Below are positions 25,684 through 34,035 of a DNA stretch of 64,000 nt, piece after piece. The notes beneath the pieces are model-generated. The model was not told where the DNA came from. It made no database searches and saw only the letters and a program-made list of their open reading frames with translations. Source of the stretch: Nioella aestuarii (lineage in GTDB: Bacteria; Pseudomonadota; Alphaproteobacteria; Rhodobacterales; Rhodobacteraceae). Position 1 is the stretch's first letter. Each line of letters begins with the position of its first letter. Location: positions 1 through 64,000 of the forward strand of contig NZ_JBPBBA010000017.1 in assembly GCF_050896395.1 (NCBI RefSeq), read 5' to 3'. A program made the position numbers and the translations under genes.

Positions 25684-26214
25684 ATGTTCTGGACCCTTCT
25701 GACCGCCTTCGTCGCAGGTTTTGCCGGCGCCGGCACCGGTTTCGCCCTGCGCCATCTAAGCGGCAAGCGCCTGCCCAAGGGGATCATTCCGGTCGCGGCC
25801 GGTATCGCCATGATCGCCGCGACCGTGGGGCTCGAATACGGCTGGTACCGCAATGTGCTGGACACGCTGCCGGAAGACACTCAGGTCATTTCCGAACGCA
25901 CGCAGCAGGCCTGGTATCAACCCTGGACCTTCGTCAGCCCCTGGGTGCGAGGATTCATTGCTCATTCACCTTCCGAAACGGTGGAAACGGCAGCAGGGTC
26001 CGGCGTTCAGGCGGTGCAGATCCGCATCCATGAACGCTGGCAGCCAGAGGTCATCCGCCCGATCCTTGTGGATTGCACCAATAACCGCCGGGCTGACGTC
26101 AATTCAGAAACCCAGTTTGCGGATGACGGACAACCCACCAATACCACCTGGCTAGAGGTCGGCGCCACCGACCCGATCCTGCAATCTGTTTGCGGCGGGG
26201 GGGCCGCGAACTAA
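25684..26214 (+). CDS. Membrane-anchored hypothetical protein
   Basis: 176 aa, family not recognised. Two N-terminal hydrophobic segments (about residues 3-23 and 34-51) are followed by a soluble region of about 110 residues containing VQIRIHERWQPEVIRPILVD and two Cys (DCTNN; SVCGGG) that could pair if periplasmic. Its place between the DUF294 gene and the sensor-exonuclease gene on one strand, 16 bases after the former, suggests it belongs to the same acetate module. Confidence 0.7.
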   Translation: MFWTLLTAFVAGFAGAGTGFALRHLSGKRLPKGIIPVAAGIAMIAATVGLEYGWYRNVLDTLPEDTQVISERTQQAWYQPWTFVSPWVRGFIAHSPSETVETAAGSGVQAVQIRIHERWQPEVIRPILVDCTNNRRADVNSETQFADDGQPTNTTWLEVGATDPILQSVCGGGAAN

Positions 26215-26291
26215 CCCGTTTCCGGCAGGGGGCGACGCGCGACCGCCCCACCCGCCACGCACCGAAGGGGCAAGGAGGAGGCCCCAGCCAA

Positions 26292-28295
26292 ATGTTCACC
26301 CAACTATCCCTGCGTCTGCGCATCTTCCTGTTTTTCGCCTTTCTCGCCCTCGCGACCTCGGCCCTTGCCATCGCAGGTCTGACGCTAGGCTATATCCGTT
26401 TGGGCGAAGACCATGCCCTGTCGGCCTTCGTCATCGCCGGGCTGATCGGCGTCGTGGCCATTTTTGGCCTGACCACATGGGTCTGGGTGCTGTTCGACGA
26501 AAACGTCGCCCGCCCGGTGGAACGCCTGGCCGCTGACATGCGCGCCCGCGCCCATGCGGATGTGGAGCGGGAGATTGACCACGCCCCCGCGCGCTATCTG
26601 GGCGATCTGGGCACCGCAGCTGCCGCCGTGACGCAGAACCTGACCGAAACCCGCAACGCCATGGCCATGGCCGTGGGCCGAGAAACCGCGCGGCTGTCGC
26701 TTGAAAAGTCCCGGCTGGAAACCCTGCTGGCAGAGGTTCCCGATGGCGTCCTGTTTTGCACACCCGATCATTCCGTGGTGCTCTATAACGCCCGCGCGGT
26801 CGAGATCCTTGGCCATAGCGAGGCGCTCGGCCTCAACCGCCCAGTCCGTCACCTGCTGATGCCGGGTCCAATCCTGCAAGCCTATACCCGCCTGCTGGAC
26901 TCGGGCGAAACCGAAGGCGCCGACATCCTCTGCGCCACCCGACGCGGTGCCCGCCTGTTGGAGGCGCGCATCCGCCTGCTCTATCTCGAAGGCCAGGAAA
27001 CCAGCGGTCCGGGCTACGTGCTGTCTCTGCGCGACGTGTCTAAAGACCTCAAGGTGCACGCCGAACGCGCCACGCTTCTCGACCGGCTGATCGATGCTGC
27101 CGACACCGCCCTGCCCGCCTTGCCGGAGCCGCAGAAATCCGTGCTGTCGCAGACCGTCTCGGATATTGCCGCCCGCAAGGCCGCAACCGACACACTATGG
27201 TGGCCGATGGAGGCACTGCCACTCGGCGATCTTGGCACCGCCCTTCGCGCCCGGCTGGCCCGCAAGGATGTGGCCCTGTCCGTCGAACTGCCCGCCCGCC
27301 GCATCCGCGCAGATGGCTACGCGGTTACCCGCCTTCTGGAACGTCTGGCGCTTGGCTGGTCCGGCAAGGGGGCCACAGCCTTTACCCTGCGCCTTGCGCA
27401 ACTGGGCGATAGCGCCGTGACCCTCAGCCTCGAATCCAAAGCCCCCGCACCGGACCGGTCTGACCTTACCGACTGGCTCTCAGCTCCGCTGTCTCCCGGT
27501 TTCGCATCATTTTCGGGTGGGGACGTGCAAACGACCCACGGCACCCGCGTGACTTTGGGCGAGGGCGCAGAGGGACGCGCCGCTCTGCAATTCTCGCTGC
27601 CTCTTGCCACGCCAAAACCCGCGCTTCCCGCGCGCCCCATGCAGTATGATTTTGACCTTCTGCATGCCGACCTGCCGAAAGAGCTGTCGCAAGCGCCGCT
27701 CAACAAGCTCAACTTCGTGATCTTCGACACCGAAACCACCGGCCTTAACCCTCAGGTAGACGAGATTTGCCAGATTGCTGCTGTGCGCGTCGTGAATGGC
27801 CGCATCCGTGCGGGCGAGCGCTTTGACATGCTGGTCGATCCGGGCCGCAAGATCCCCGCCGCCTCGACTGCCGTTCATCACATCACCAACGATATGGTTC
27901 AGGGCGCACCCTCGGTGCAGGAGGCGCTGACCCGCTTCCACCGCTTTGCAGATAACAACGTGCTGGTGGCCCATAACGCGCCTTTCGACATGGCCTTCCT
28001 GCAACGGCGCGAAAACGAGATCGGCCTGCGCTTCGATCAGCCCATTCTCGACACGGTGCTGCTCTCTGCCATTCTCTTCGGCCAATCGGCAGAACACACG
28101 CTCGACGCGCTCTGTACAAGGCTCGCCATCACCATCCCCGAGGAAGATCGCCACACGGCAATCGGCGATGCCATCGGAACGGCCGCCGCCTTCGCCAAGA
28201 TGATTCCGATGATGGAAGCGGCAGAGCTGCCTACATTGGGGGCAACCATCGCCGCCTTCGACCGTCATGCGCGGCTGATAGGCCATCTCAATTGA
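26292..28295 (+). CDS. Membrane PAS sensor fused to DnaQ-type exonuclease
   Basis: 667 aa. Two membrane helices (about 9-31 and 45-65) are followed by a HAMP-like linker. A PAS-like domain (about 136-245) contains LLAEVPDGVLFCTPDHSVVL. A region at about 262-450 resembles a worn histidine-kinase core, with an LLERLALGW N-box-like helix and a GAEGRAALQFSLPLA end. Last is a DnaQ/DEDDh 3'-5' exonuclease from residue 474. Exo I is FDTETTG, Exo II is HNAPFD and Exo III is RHTAIGDA, so its catalytic residues are complete. The ATG at 26292 follows AGGAGG. It ends the acetate row. Nuclease activity is plausible; the signal sensed and the target are unknown. Confidence 0.85.
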   Translation: MFTQLSLRLRIFLFFAFLALATSALAIAGLTLGYIRLGEDHALSAFVIAGLIGVVAIFGLTTWVWVLFDENVARPVERLAADMRARAHADVEREIDHAPARYLGDLGTAAAAVTQNLTETRNAMAMAVGRETARLSLEKSRLETLLAEVPDGVLFCTPDHSVVLYNARAVEILGHSEALGLNRPVRHLLMPGPILQAYTRLLDSGETEGADILCATRRGARLLEARIRLLYLEGQETSGPGYVLSLRDVSKDLKVHAERATLLDRLIDAADTALPALPEPQKSVLSQTVSDIAARKAATDTLWWPMEALPLGDLGTALRARLARKDVALSVELPARRIRADGYAVTRLLERLALGWSGKGATAFTLRLAQLGDSAVTLSLESKAPAPDRSDLTDWLSAPLSPGFASFSGGDVQTTHGTRVTLGEGAEGRAALQFSLPLATPKPALPARPMQYDFDLLHADLPKELSQAPLNKLNFVIFDTETTGLNPQVDEICQIAAVRVVNGRIRAGERFDMLVDPGRKIPAASTAVHHITNDMVQGAPSVQEALTRFHRFADNNVLVAHNAPFDMAFLQRRENEIGLRFDQPILDTVLLSAILFGQSAEHTLDALCTRLAITIPEEDRHTAIGDAIGTAAAFAKMIPMMEAAELPTLGATIAAFDRHARLIGHLN

Positions 28296-28342
28296 CCAGC
28301 GGCCACGGGCCAGATCCTCTATAAGACAAACCGGAGACCGAC

Positions 28343-29032
28343 ATGGCACGCGAGCCCCTCTACAAAAAAGCCGAAACAGAAATTCTGCGGCGTATCACAT
28401 CGGGCGAATGGCCCGAGGGCATGAGGCTCGGGAACGAGTTTGAGCTGGCGGAAGAATTCAAAGTCAGTCAGGGCACCATGCGCCGGGCGTTGATGACGGT
28501 CGAGGCTATGGGCTATCTCAACCGCAAGCCCGGTCGCGGCACCGTGGTTGCAGTGCCCAAAGCGGCAGAACCAGCCGCTCCCCCCGACTTGCGCAGGCTG
28601 TTTTTGCCCAATGGCGACCGCTTGCAGCTGGAACCTTTCCGCGCAAACCTGACAACCCGCGCGGTCGAAGGCACGGAACGCGATTTCTTCTCTGGCCCTG
28701 TACATGCGCTGACCCGCACGTTGAAATGCGGAGGCGAACGCTTCGCGTTGGAGGAGATTCTGATCGACGCAGCCGCCGTGCCGGAGATGGAGGAAGACCA
28801 ACCCGTGGAATTCCTCAACCTGCTCCACGCACTCAACCTGCCGACAGCAACGCTGGAGGATCGTCTCCATGCAGAGGTGACCAGTATGAGCGCATCGGTC
28901 GCTCTGGCCTGTGACCGGCACACCGGCCTCCTCTGCCTCACCCGCATTGCCCGAGACAGCGCCGCCAAGACCCTCGCTGTTCAGACCCTGCGTATGGCTG
29001 GTCCCGCCAACTACCGGATTCGCCCCGCCTGA
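28343..29032 (+). CDS. GntR-family regulator with UTRA domain
   Basis: 229 aa HutC-subfamily regulator. The N-terminal winged helix reads PLYKKAETEILRRITSGEWP, then LAEEFKVSQGTMRRAL and GRGTVV. The UTRA effector domain spans about residues 85-225. CCGGAG precedes the ATG. It sits 47 bases after the exonuclease gene on the same strand, and either closes the acetate row or acts alone. No target is apparent; the downstream gabD operon is on the other strand beyond a repeat-rich gap. Confidence 0.85.
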   Translation: MAREPLYKKAETEILRRITSGEWPEGMRLGNEFELAEEFKVSQGTMRRALMTVEAMGYLNRKPGRGTVVAVPKAAEPAAPPDLRRLFLPNGDRLQLEPFRANLTTRAVEGTERDFFSGPVHALTRTLKCGGERFALEEILIDAAAVPEMEEDQPVEFLNLLHALNLPTATLEDRLHAEVTSMSASVALACDRHTGLLCLTRIARDSAAKTLAVQTLRMAGPANYRIRPA

Positions 29033-29046
29033 GGCTGCTCCTCTGC

Positions 29047-29073
29047 TTTGCCCAAATACCCCCGGCCGGAGGC
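29047..29073. repeat. CCGGAGGC-type 3'-end element
   Basis: TTTGCCCAAATACCCCCGGCCGGAGGC lies 14 bases after the GntR stop. I recall close variants (GCCTCCGGCGGGGATATTTGGG) as very common after genes in Rhodobacteraceae; only this copy was noticed here. Confidence 0.45.
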
Positions 29074-29131
29074 ACCGCGACCGGGAAATCTGGCACATGT
29101 TCCCACTGGGCGCGCGCGTTCCTCTTTTCCG

Positions 29132-29212
29132 TGGCAACGCGACCTGACGAGGCCTCCCGCGTAAGCGGGGGGTTGAGGCAGGCCGCTCCCGGGTCGATGC
29201 CGAAGGCAGCGA
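29132..29212. repeat. Intergenic repeat, copy B
   Basis: About 81 bases from TGGCAACGCG to GCCGAAGGCAGCGA, aligned to copy A at 7291-7364. The middle differs by small insertions, but both contain GGCCGCTC, GGTCGA and GCCGAAGGC in the same order. It has no coding frame. Confidence 0.55.
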
Positions 29213-29237
29213 AACCGCGTGTCCTATGCACGAGGGG

Positions 29238-29254
29238 TGCACAGGGGGTGTACG
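29238..29254. repeat. GGGGGTGTAC repeat unit
   Basis: TGCACAGGGGGTGTACG, 17 bases identical in reverse complement to 55694-55710. Around it an 11-base period shows (GAGGGGTGCAC, then AGGGGGTGTAC, then GCAGGGCGCC), so it is a short degenerate tandem array. Confidence 0.5.
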
Positions 29255-29314
29255 CAGGGCGCCCCCCCTGTTCTAGGCAGATGACAAGGGCCGGGTCACC
29301 CCGGCCATCGCGCC

Positions 29315-30763
29315 TCAGATCCCGTCGATACAAACATATTTTGTATCGAGATAATCAGCCAGTCCCTGGCTACCGCCTTCCTTGCCCATACCGCTTTCCT
29401 TCACCCCGCCAAAGGGCGCTTCCACGGTGGTAATGAGACCCGAGTTGATCCCGATCATCCCGTATTGCAGACCTTCGTTCAGCCGGAAAGCACGAGCAAG
29501 ATCAGAGGTATAGGCATAACAGGCGAGCCCATACTCGGTGTCGTTGGCCATCGCGATGGCCTCTTCCTCGGTCTCGAATTTGAACACTGGCGCCAGCGGT
29601 CCGAAAATCTCTTCCTTCGCAAACATCATGGCCTGCGTGGCGTGTTTGATTACCGTGGGCTCAAAGAAACTGCCGCCATTGCCATGCCGCGCGCCACCCG
29701 TCGCGACCTCGCCACCTTTCGCGGTTGCATCGGCAATGAATTCCTCAACCTTTTCAACGGCATCCACGTCGATCATCGGCCCTTGTTCGACACCAGGCTC
29801 AAGCCCGTTGCCAACCTTCAGCGCAGCGGTTTTCTCCACCAGCTTGGCGACGAACGCATCATAGATGCCGGACTGAACATACATCCGGTTGGCACAGACA
29901 CAGGTCTGTCCCGCATTGCGGAACTTTGAGACCATCGCCCCCTCAACCGCCTTGTCCAGATCAGCGTCGTCGAACACCACAAACGGCGCGTTACCGCCCA
30001 ATTCCATCGAGACTTTCTTAACGGTATCAGCGCTTTGGCGGATCAGCTCCTTGCCGACCTCGGTCGATCCGGTGAAAGTCACCTTGCGCACCACTGGGCT
30101 GTCCATCATCGCGCCCGCGATCTTGCGGGCAGAGCCCGTGACCACGTTCACCACACCCTTGGGAAAGCCCACCTCCTCCGCCAAAGCGGCCCAGGCCAGG
30201 CCCGAATAAGGTGTCGCCGTCGCGGGTTTCGCCACCACCGTGCAGCCCACGGCCAGTGCCGGACCGATCTTGCGCGCCAGCATCGAAGACGGGAAGTTCC
30301 AGGGCGTGATCATGCCGACCACGCCAACAGGATGGTGAGTCACAAGAATGCGACGACCGTTCACGCCAGCGGGCACGATTTCTCCCTTGGCGCGGCGTGC
30401 TTCTTCTGCGAACCACCGGACATACTGCGCGCCAATGGCGATCTCCCCCATGGCTTCGGCCAATGGCTTGCCCATCTCGACGGTCAGGAGTTCAGCCAAG
30501 TCCTTCTGGTTGTCCATCAGGGCATCATGCAGCTTCCACAAGAGGCCGATGCGGCTCATCAGGTCCATTGCTGCAAAACCGGGGAAGGCGGCTTCTGCAG
30601 CGGCAATCGCACGCTTGGTTTCCAGGTCGCCCGCGTTAGGGATTGTGCCGATCACTTCGCCCGTCGCCGGGTTGGTCACGTCGATAGTGGCCCCGCTATC
30701 AGCCGCAACCCACTGACCATCAATGTAATTTCCCTCACGCAACCAGGTCTTGTATCCGCTCAT
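29315..30763 (-). CDS. gabD: Succinate-semialdehyde dehydrogenase
   Basis: 482 aa aldehyde dehydrogenase of the GabD type: succinate semialdehyde + NADP gives succinate. The family segments are ITPWNFPSSMLARKIGPALA, the cofactor loop TGSTEVGKELIRQ, VSMELGGNAPFVVF with the general-base Glu, and RNAGQTCVCANR with the catalytic Cys and the neighbouring Cys found in GabD enzymes. GVKESGMGKEGGSQGL is the C-terminal signature. It lies 12 bases behind the GAPDH paralogue, so they share a transcript. It would join GABA or other C4 semialdehyde catabolism to the TCA cycle. Confidence 0.9.
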   Translation of the reverse strand: MSGYKTWLREGNYIDGQWVAADSGATIDVTNPATGEVIGTIPNAGDLETKRAIAAAEAAFPGFAAMDLMSRIGLLWKLHDALMDNQKDLAELLTVEMGKPLAEAMGEIAIGAQYVRWFAEEARRAKGEIVPAGVNGRRILVTHHPVGVVGMITPWNFPSSMLARKIGPALAVGCTVVAKPATATPYSGLAWAALAEEVGFPKGVVNVVTGSARKIAGAMMDSPVVRKVTFTGSTEVGKELIRQSADTVKKVSMELGGNAPFVVFDDADLDKAVEGAMVSKFRNAGQTCVCANRMYVQSGIYDAFVAKLVEKTAALKVGNGLEPGVEQGPMIDVDAVEKVEEFIADATAKGGEVATGGARHGNGGSFFEPTVIKHATQAMMFAKEEIFGPLAPVFKFETEEEAIAMANDTEYGLACYAYTSDLARAFRLNEGLQYGMIGINSGLITTVEAPFGGVKESGMGKEGGSQGLADYLDTKYVCIDGI

Positions 30764-30775
30764 CTTAAGTCTCCA

Positions 30776-31762
30776 TCAGGATTGGGCCGCCATGCGGCTG
30801 GCCACGTCCAGCATTCGGGCCGAAAAGCCCCATTCATTGTCGTACCAGCCAAAGACACGCAACATGCCGCCCTTTGACCGTTTGATCTCTGGCCCCGCCA
30901 CGATCAGGGACTCGGGCCTTTGCCGCAGGTCTGACGATACAAGCGGTTTGTCGGTATATCCAATCACACCCCCCGATGAGGCCAGAAGCGCGCGCGCGTC
31001 CTCGGCGCTTGGGCGGGCACGGGCGATGACCGCCATGTCCACGCAGGATACGCTGGCCGTGGGCACCCGCACAGCCGACCCGGTGATCCGCCCCGCCAGA
31101 TGCGGCAGAACGATATCCACCAGTTGCTCGGCGCTCGTGGTTGTTGGCACCATAGACAGCGCGGCGGCGCGGCTCCGGGCAGGGTTGGCCATGGGCATGT
31201 CCACTGTCGGTTGACTGCCCGTATAACAATGCACCGTCGTCATCAGCGCAGTTTCCAGCCCGTAGGCATCATCCAGAACCCGGGCAAGCGGTGCCAGCGC
31301 GTTGGTGGTGCAGGACGCGTTGGATACGATGCGATGTTCAGCTTTCAGCTTTTCATCGTTCGCGCCGAGGACAATTGTAAGATCCGCATCCGGAGAGGGC
31401 CCCGATACCAGCACTCTTGCGGCCCCGGCCACCAGGCCCTGTTCGGCAATCGCACGATCCTGGGCACGGCCTGTGCACTCCATCAACACATCCACACCCG
31501 AAAGATCCAGGGCTGACAAGTCCTGCTGTTGCGTGAAGGGAATGCGTCGTCCGGCGGCGATCAGCGCACCCGGCTCTGTCGTCACGCCCCCCGGAAAAGG
31601 ACCAAAGACACTGTCGAATTCGAACAGATATGCGCAGGTGTCCAGAGAGGCGATATCGTTGACGCCCACGACCTCAACGTCGGGCCACACGTCGGATGTG
31701 AGCCAGGCGCGCAGAACCGACCGGCCGATCCGCCCGAACCCGTTTATCACGACCCGTGTCAT
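30776..31762 (-). CDS. GAPDH-family dehydrogenase paralogue
   Basis: 328 aa type I glyceraldehyde-3-phosphate dehydrogenase fold. The N-terminal VVINGFGRIGRSVLRAWL binds NAD, SNASCTTNALAPLARVLDD holds the catalytic Cys, HCYTGSQPTVD follows, and WYDNEWGFSARMLD is the C-terminal signature. The ATG at 31762 is chosen because the family N-terminus begins there. Its place beside gabD rather than with pgk suggests a non-glycolytic role, for example an erythrose-4-phosphate dehydrogenase-like or other phosphosugar aldehyde step. GAPDH and Epd cannot be separated with confidence by eye. Confidence 0.8.
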   Translation of the reverse strand: MTRVVINGFGRIGRSVLRAWLTSDVWPDVEVVGVNDIASLDTCAYLFEFDSVFGPFPGGVTTEPGALIAAGRRIPFTQQQDLSALDLSGVDVLMECTGRAQDRAIAEQGLVAGAARVLVSGPSPDADLTIVLGANDEKLKAEHRIVSNASCTTNALAPLARVLDDAYGLETALMTTVHCYTGSQPTVDMPMANPARSRAAALSMVPTTTSAEQLVDIVLPHLAGRITGSAVRVPTASVSCVDMAVIARARPSAEDARALLASSGGVIGYTDKPLVSSDLRQRPESLIVAGPEIKRSKGGMLRVFGWYDNEWGFSARMLDVASRMAAQS

Positions 31763-31861
31763 GCCCGCTCTCCCATGCTGAAGGTGCGCGCAGTCATGCA
31801 CGGGCGCGAGGAAGGTTCAAGGCATGCTCTGTACGGTTTTGGTGCGGCACCGCACCCCGAC

Positions 31862-32758
31862 CTATGCAAAAGTTTCGCAAAGGCTCCTGTAGGCATGCTT
31901 TAGGCCCGCAAGGGTCATGGTATCGCGGTCGCAAAACTCGATCCCGACCCCATGCCCCGATAGAGCAAGGGCATAAAGCGTCGACCATTGAGAACCATTT
32001 ACGACCATGACAAGGCCTCTCCGCCAATAGCTTTGCGCACTGGCAAGCTCCATCCCGATCAAAAGGCCCTTCAGGCGCGACTTTGCCGGGTCGCTGTCGA
32101 ACCTGGCCTCAAGAAGATGCCGGGGCGTCAGCTCCGGGGTGTCCATTGCGTTTGATACCGCCGCCCTGAAAGTGGCTTCATGCACTGCCGGTCCCGGAAC
32201 GGGCAAAGAGCCCCTGTCGGCCTTTGGAGCCAGGAGCTCTGCCAGCTCCGCCGTCATGAACGGCATCAAGCAGGACACTTCGCCCTGTTGTACGCCGACC
32301 CACTGGGTGCGCTCGTCGGGAATGCAAAGCGCCCCGGAATAGCTCGGCATCTCGGTAACGACACCGCGAATAAGGCTGTCATGAGTCAGCAGCGCCCCCT
32401 TCCCGACGGATTGCTCAAGCCCCGGTACCGCGTGGAGCATCAGGCGGCTTTCTTCGGTTTCGAGCAACCACGGAGAAGCCTCTTCCGGGCGAAAAGGCGG
32501 AGAATATGCCGGGATGGAGGCGAGTTTCTGTACACCTGAAAGCCCACCAACAACGACGGGCGTTTGATCTCGGATCAGCCAAGGTCGCACAAGTTTTAGC
32601 AAAACGGCTTCAAACGCGTCGATAGCCACCTGTGCAAGCCCCTGCGCAGAGCGCACTTTCATCAGGACCGAACCGTGCTGGTCCATGGCCCAGGCCTGCA
32701 TTCCATACTCAGACCAGTCCACCGCAATCCAATGCGGTGCCGCATTGTTTTCACTCAT
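31862..32758 (-). CDS. Degenerate 2-keto-3-deoxygalactonokinase homologue
   Basis: 298 aa, full length for the DgoK family, and the overall pattern aligns (HWIAVDWSEYGMQAWAMDQH at the start; WVGVQQGEVSCLMPFMTAEL in the middle; AQSYWRRGLVMVVNGSQWST near the end). The functional motifs are changed: the usual WGTSNLRAW phosphate loop reads WSEYGMQAW, CGMVGSRQGW reads GGLSGVQKLAS, and GTHSKW reads DERTQW. Sugar-acid kinase activity is therefore doubtful and a binding or regulatory role is possible (inference). No KDPG aldolase (dgoA) is adjacent. It precedes the GAPDH-gabD pair by 99 bases on the same strand. Confidence 0.6.
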   Translation of the reverse strand: MSENNAAPHWIAVDWSEYGMQAWAMDQHGSVLMKVRSAQGLAQVAIDAFEAVLLKLVRPWLIRDQTPVVVGGLSGVQKLASIPAYSPPFRPEEASPWLLETEESRLMLHAVPGLEQSVGKGALLTHDSLIRGVVTEMPSYSGALCIPDERTQWVGVQQGEVSCLMPFMTAELAELLAPKADRGSLPVPGPAVHEATFRAAVSNAMDTPELTPRHLLEARFDSDPAKSRLKGLLIGMELASAQSYWRRGLVMVVNGSQWSTLYALALSGHGVGIEFCDRDTMTLAGLKHAYRSLCETFA

Positions 32759-32956
32759 ACCACTTATTCCCCCACCCGTTTAAAGGGGCATCACAAGACA
32801 AACATCTTTCTGCCAATCATTTTCTTCATTGTTCTTATGAAGATATTTATTCGACGTCGACATATTTGTGAAGGAAGCGGTCAATTTGGTTCGCGCAATC
32901 TTAGCTAAAACCACAACATATTACTTAATAAAGCAAGCATCTCCACCCAATGAGCA
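32759..32956. other. AT-rich intergenic region
   Basis: About 200 bases between the DgoK-like gene and the GlxA regulator gene, clearly AT-richer than its surroundings. It probably holds the DgoK-GAPDH-gabD promoter on the minus strand. No clear palindrome or small gene was seen. Confidence 0.3.
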
Positions 32957-32977
32957 ATAGGAATTCTGACTTCCTAT
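32957..32977 (-). terminator. Hairpin at the GlxA-type gene stop
   Basis: ATAGGAA, 7-base loop, TTCCTAT: a perfect 7-bp stem spanning the stop codon of the regulator gene. No T-tract follows on the minus strand, so its role as a terminator is uncertain. Confidence 0.3.
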
Positions 32978-33930
32978 GAAAGTCTTCCACGCTGATTTCC
33001 CGGCGGCACCCCAAAATGAGATTTATAGGTGCGGGCAAAGTGCCCAGAGCTTTTGAACCCACAGGCGAAAGCAACTTCGGTAACTGGCATTTCTGTCTGC
33101 AACAGCAGGTGCCGTGCTTTCTGCAATCGGATATCAACCTGATACTTCTTAGGAGAACAGTTTAAATAGCGCCCAAACAACCTTTCCAACTGGCGCACGG
33201 AAATCCCTATTTCCGAGGCTATTTCCGAAGGTGAGATCGGGAATTCAACCGTTTCATTCATTCGGCGAATGGCATGGGTCAGATGGCTATTGCGAATGCC
33301 GTGTCGGGCCTGGAAGGACACGCGCTGTTCCGCGCTCGCATCGCGGACAGTGTTGTAGACCATTTGATCCGCAACCTCGGCGGCAAGGGTTTCGCCGTGC
33401 CGCGCTTCGATCAGATGCAGCATCAGGTCAGCGGTGGCCGTGCCGCCCGATGCCGTGACAATCCTTTCGTCCGCCACGAAGACGCTGCGCTGAAGGTTCA
33501 CGTCGGGAAATTCCTCCATGAAAGCGTCGTGGTAATCCCAGTGGATCGCGGCCCGCATCCCGTCCAACATCCCTGACCGCGCCAATATCCATGTGGCTGA
33601 GCACAACCCTCCGATCTTCACGCCTTTGCGCGCCTGCTTTCGGATTCCGTTCATAAGACCGCGGGTGGCCCGCGTTTGCACCCCGATCCCCGACAGGATG
33701 AACAGTCGATCAACGGCGGGCAGCTCGTCCAATGTGCAATCCACCTGGCTGACGATCCCGTTCGAGCAGGTGACAGTGGGGCCTGTCTCGGACGCCAAGG
33801 TCCACTCATACAGCGTCTCGCCACTGATCAGGTTGGCAATGCGCAAGGGATCAACAGCACAGCCAAAGGCCATGTGGGTCAAATCCTCTACCAATAGGAA
33901 ACCGAAGTGTTCAGGGCGTGGCATCGTCAT
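32974..33930 (-). CDS. GlxA-family AraC regulator
   Basis: 318 aa. The N-terminal DJ-1/PfpI-like domain (about 1-190) has FGFLLVEDLTHMAFGCAVDP, DRLFILSGIGVQT, and GGLCSATWILARSGML at the nucleophile-elbow position. The C-terminal AraC double HTH (about 215-315) has IASEIGISVRQLERLFGRYL and VTEVAFACGFKSSGHFARTY. This architecture is that of GbdR/CdhR/ArgR-type regulators, which commonly sense betaines, carnitine or amino acids, in keeping with the neighbouring catabolic genes. The start at 33930 has TGAGGA upstream; the longer frame is non-conserved. It is divergent from the GntR-dapA-like operon. Confidence 0.85.
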   Translation of the reverse strand: MTMPRPEHFGFLLVEDLTHMAFGCAVDPLRIANLISGETLYEWTLASETGPTVTCSNGIVSQVDCTLDELPAVDRLFILSGIGVQTRATRGLMNGIRKQARKGVKIGGLCSATWILARSGMLDGMRAAIHWDYHDAFMEEFPDVNLQRSVFVADERIVTASGGTATADLMLHLIEARHGETLAAEVADQMVYNTVRDASAEQRVSFQARHGIRNSHLTHAIRRMNETVEFPISPSEIASEIGISVRQLERLFGRYLNCSPKKYQVDIRLQKARHLLLQTEMPVTEVAFACGFKSSGHFARTYKSHFGVPPGNQRGRLS

Positions 33931-33966
33931 GTCCTCAGGATAGCTCAGGTTTGGCCTGAACACGTT

Positions 33967-33976
33967 TTGTATGCAA
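33967..33976. promoter_or_regulatory. Candidate GntR/FCD operator
   Basis: TTGTATGCAA in the 105-base gap between two divergent regulator genes, within TTTTGTATGCAATATGTATTT. FCD-type GntR proteins commonly bind TTGTATNCAA-like sites, so autoregulation of the following gntR operon is likely (inference). Confidence 0.4.
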
Positions 33977-34035
33977 TATGTATTTTCTTTGCGCACGATC
34001 TTTGCTAGGCAGCTCGGGCAAAGAAGGAAACCCCG

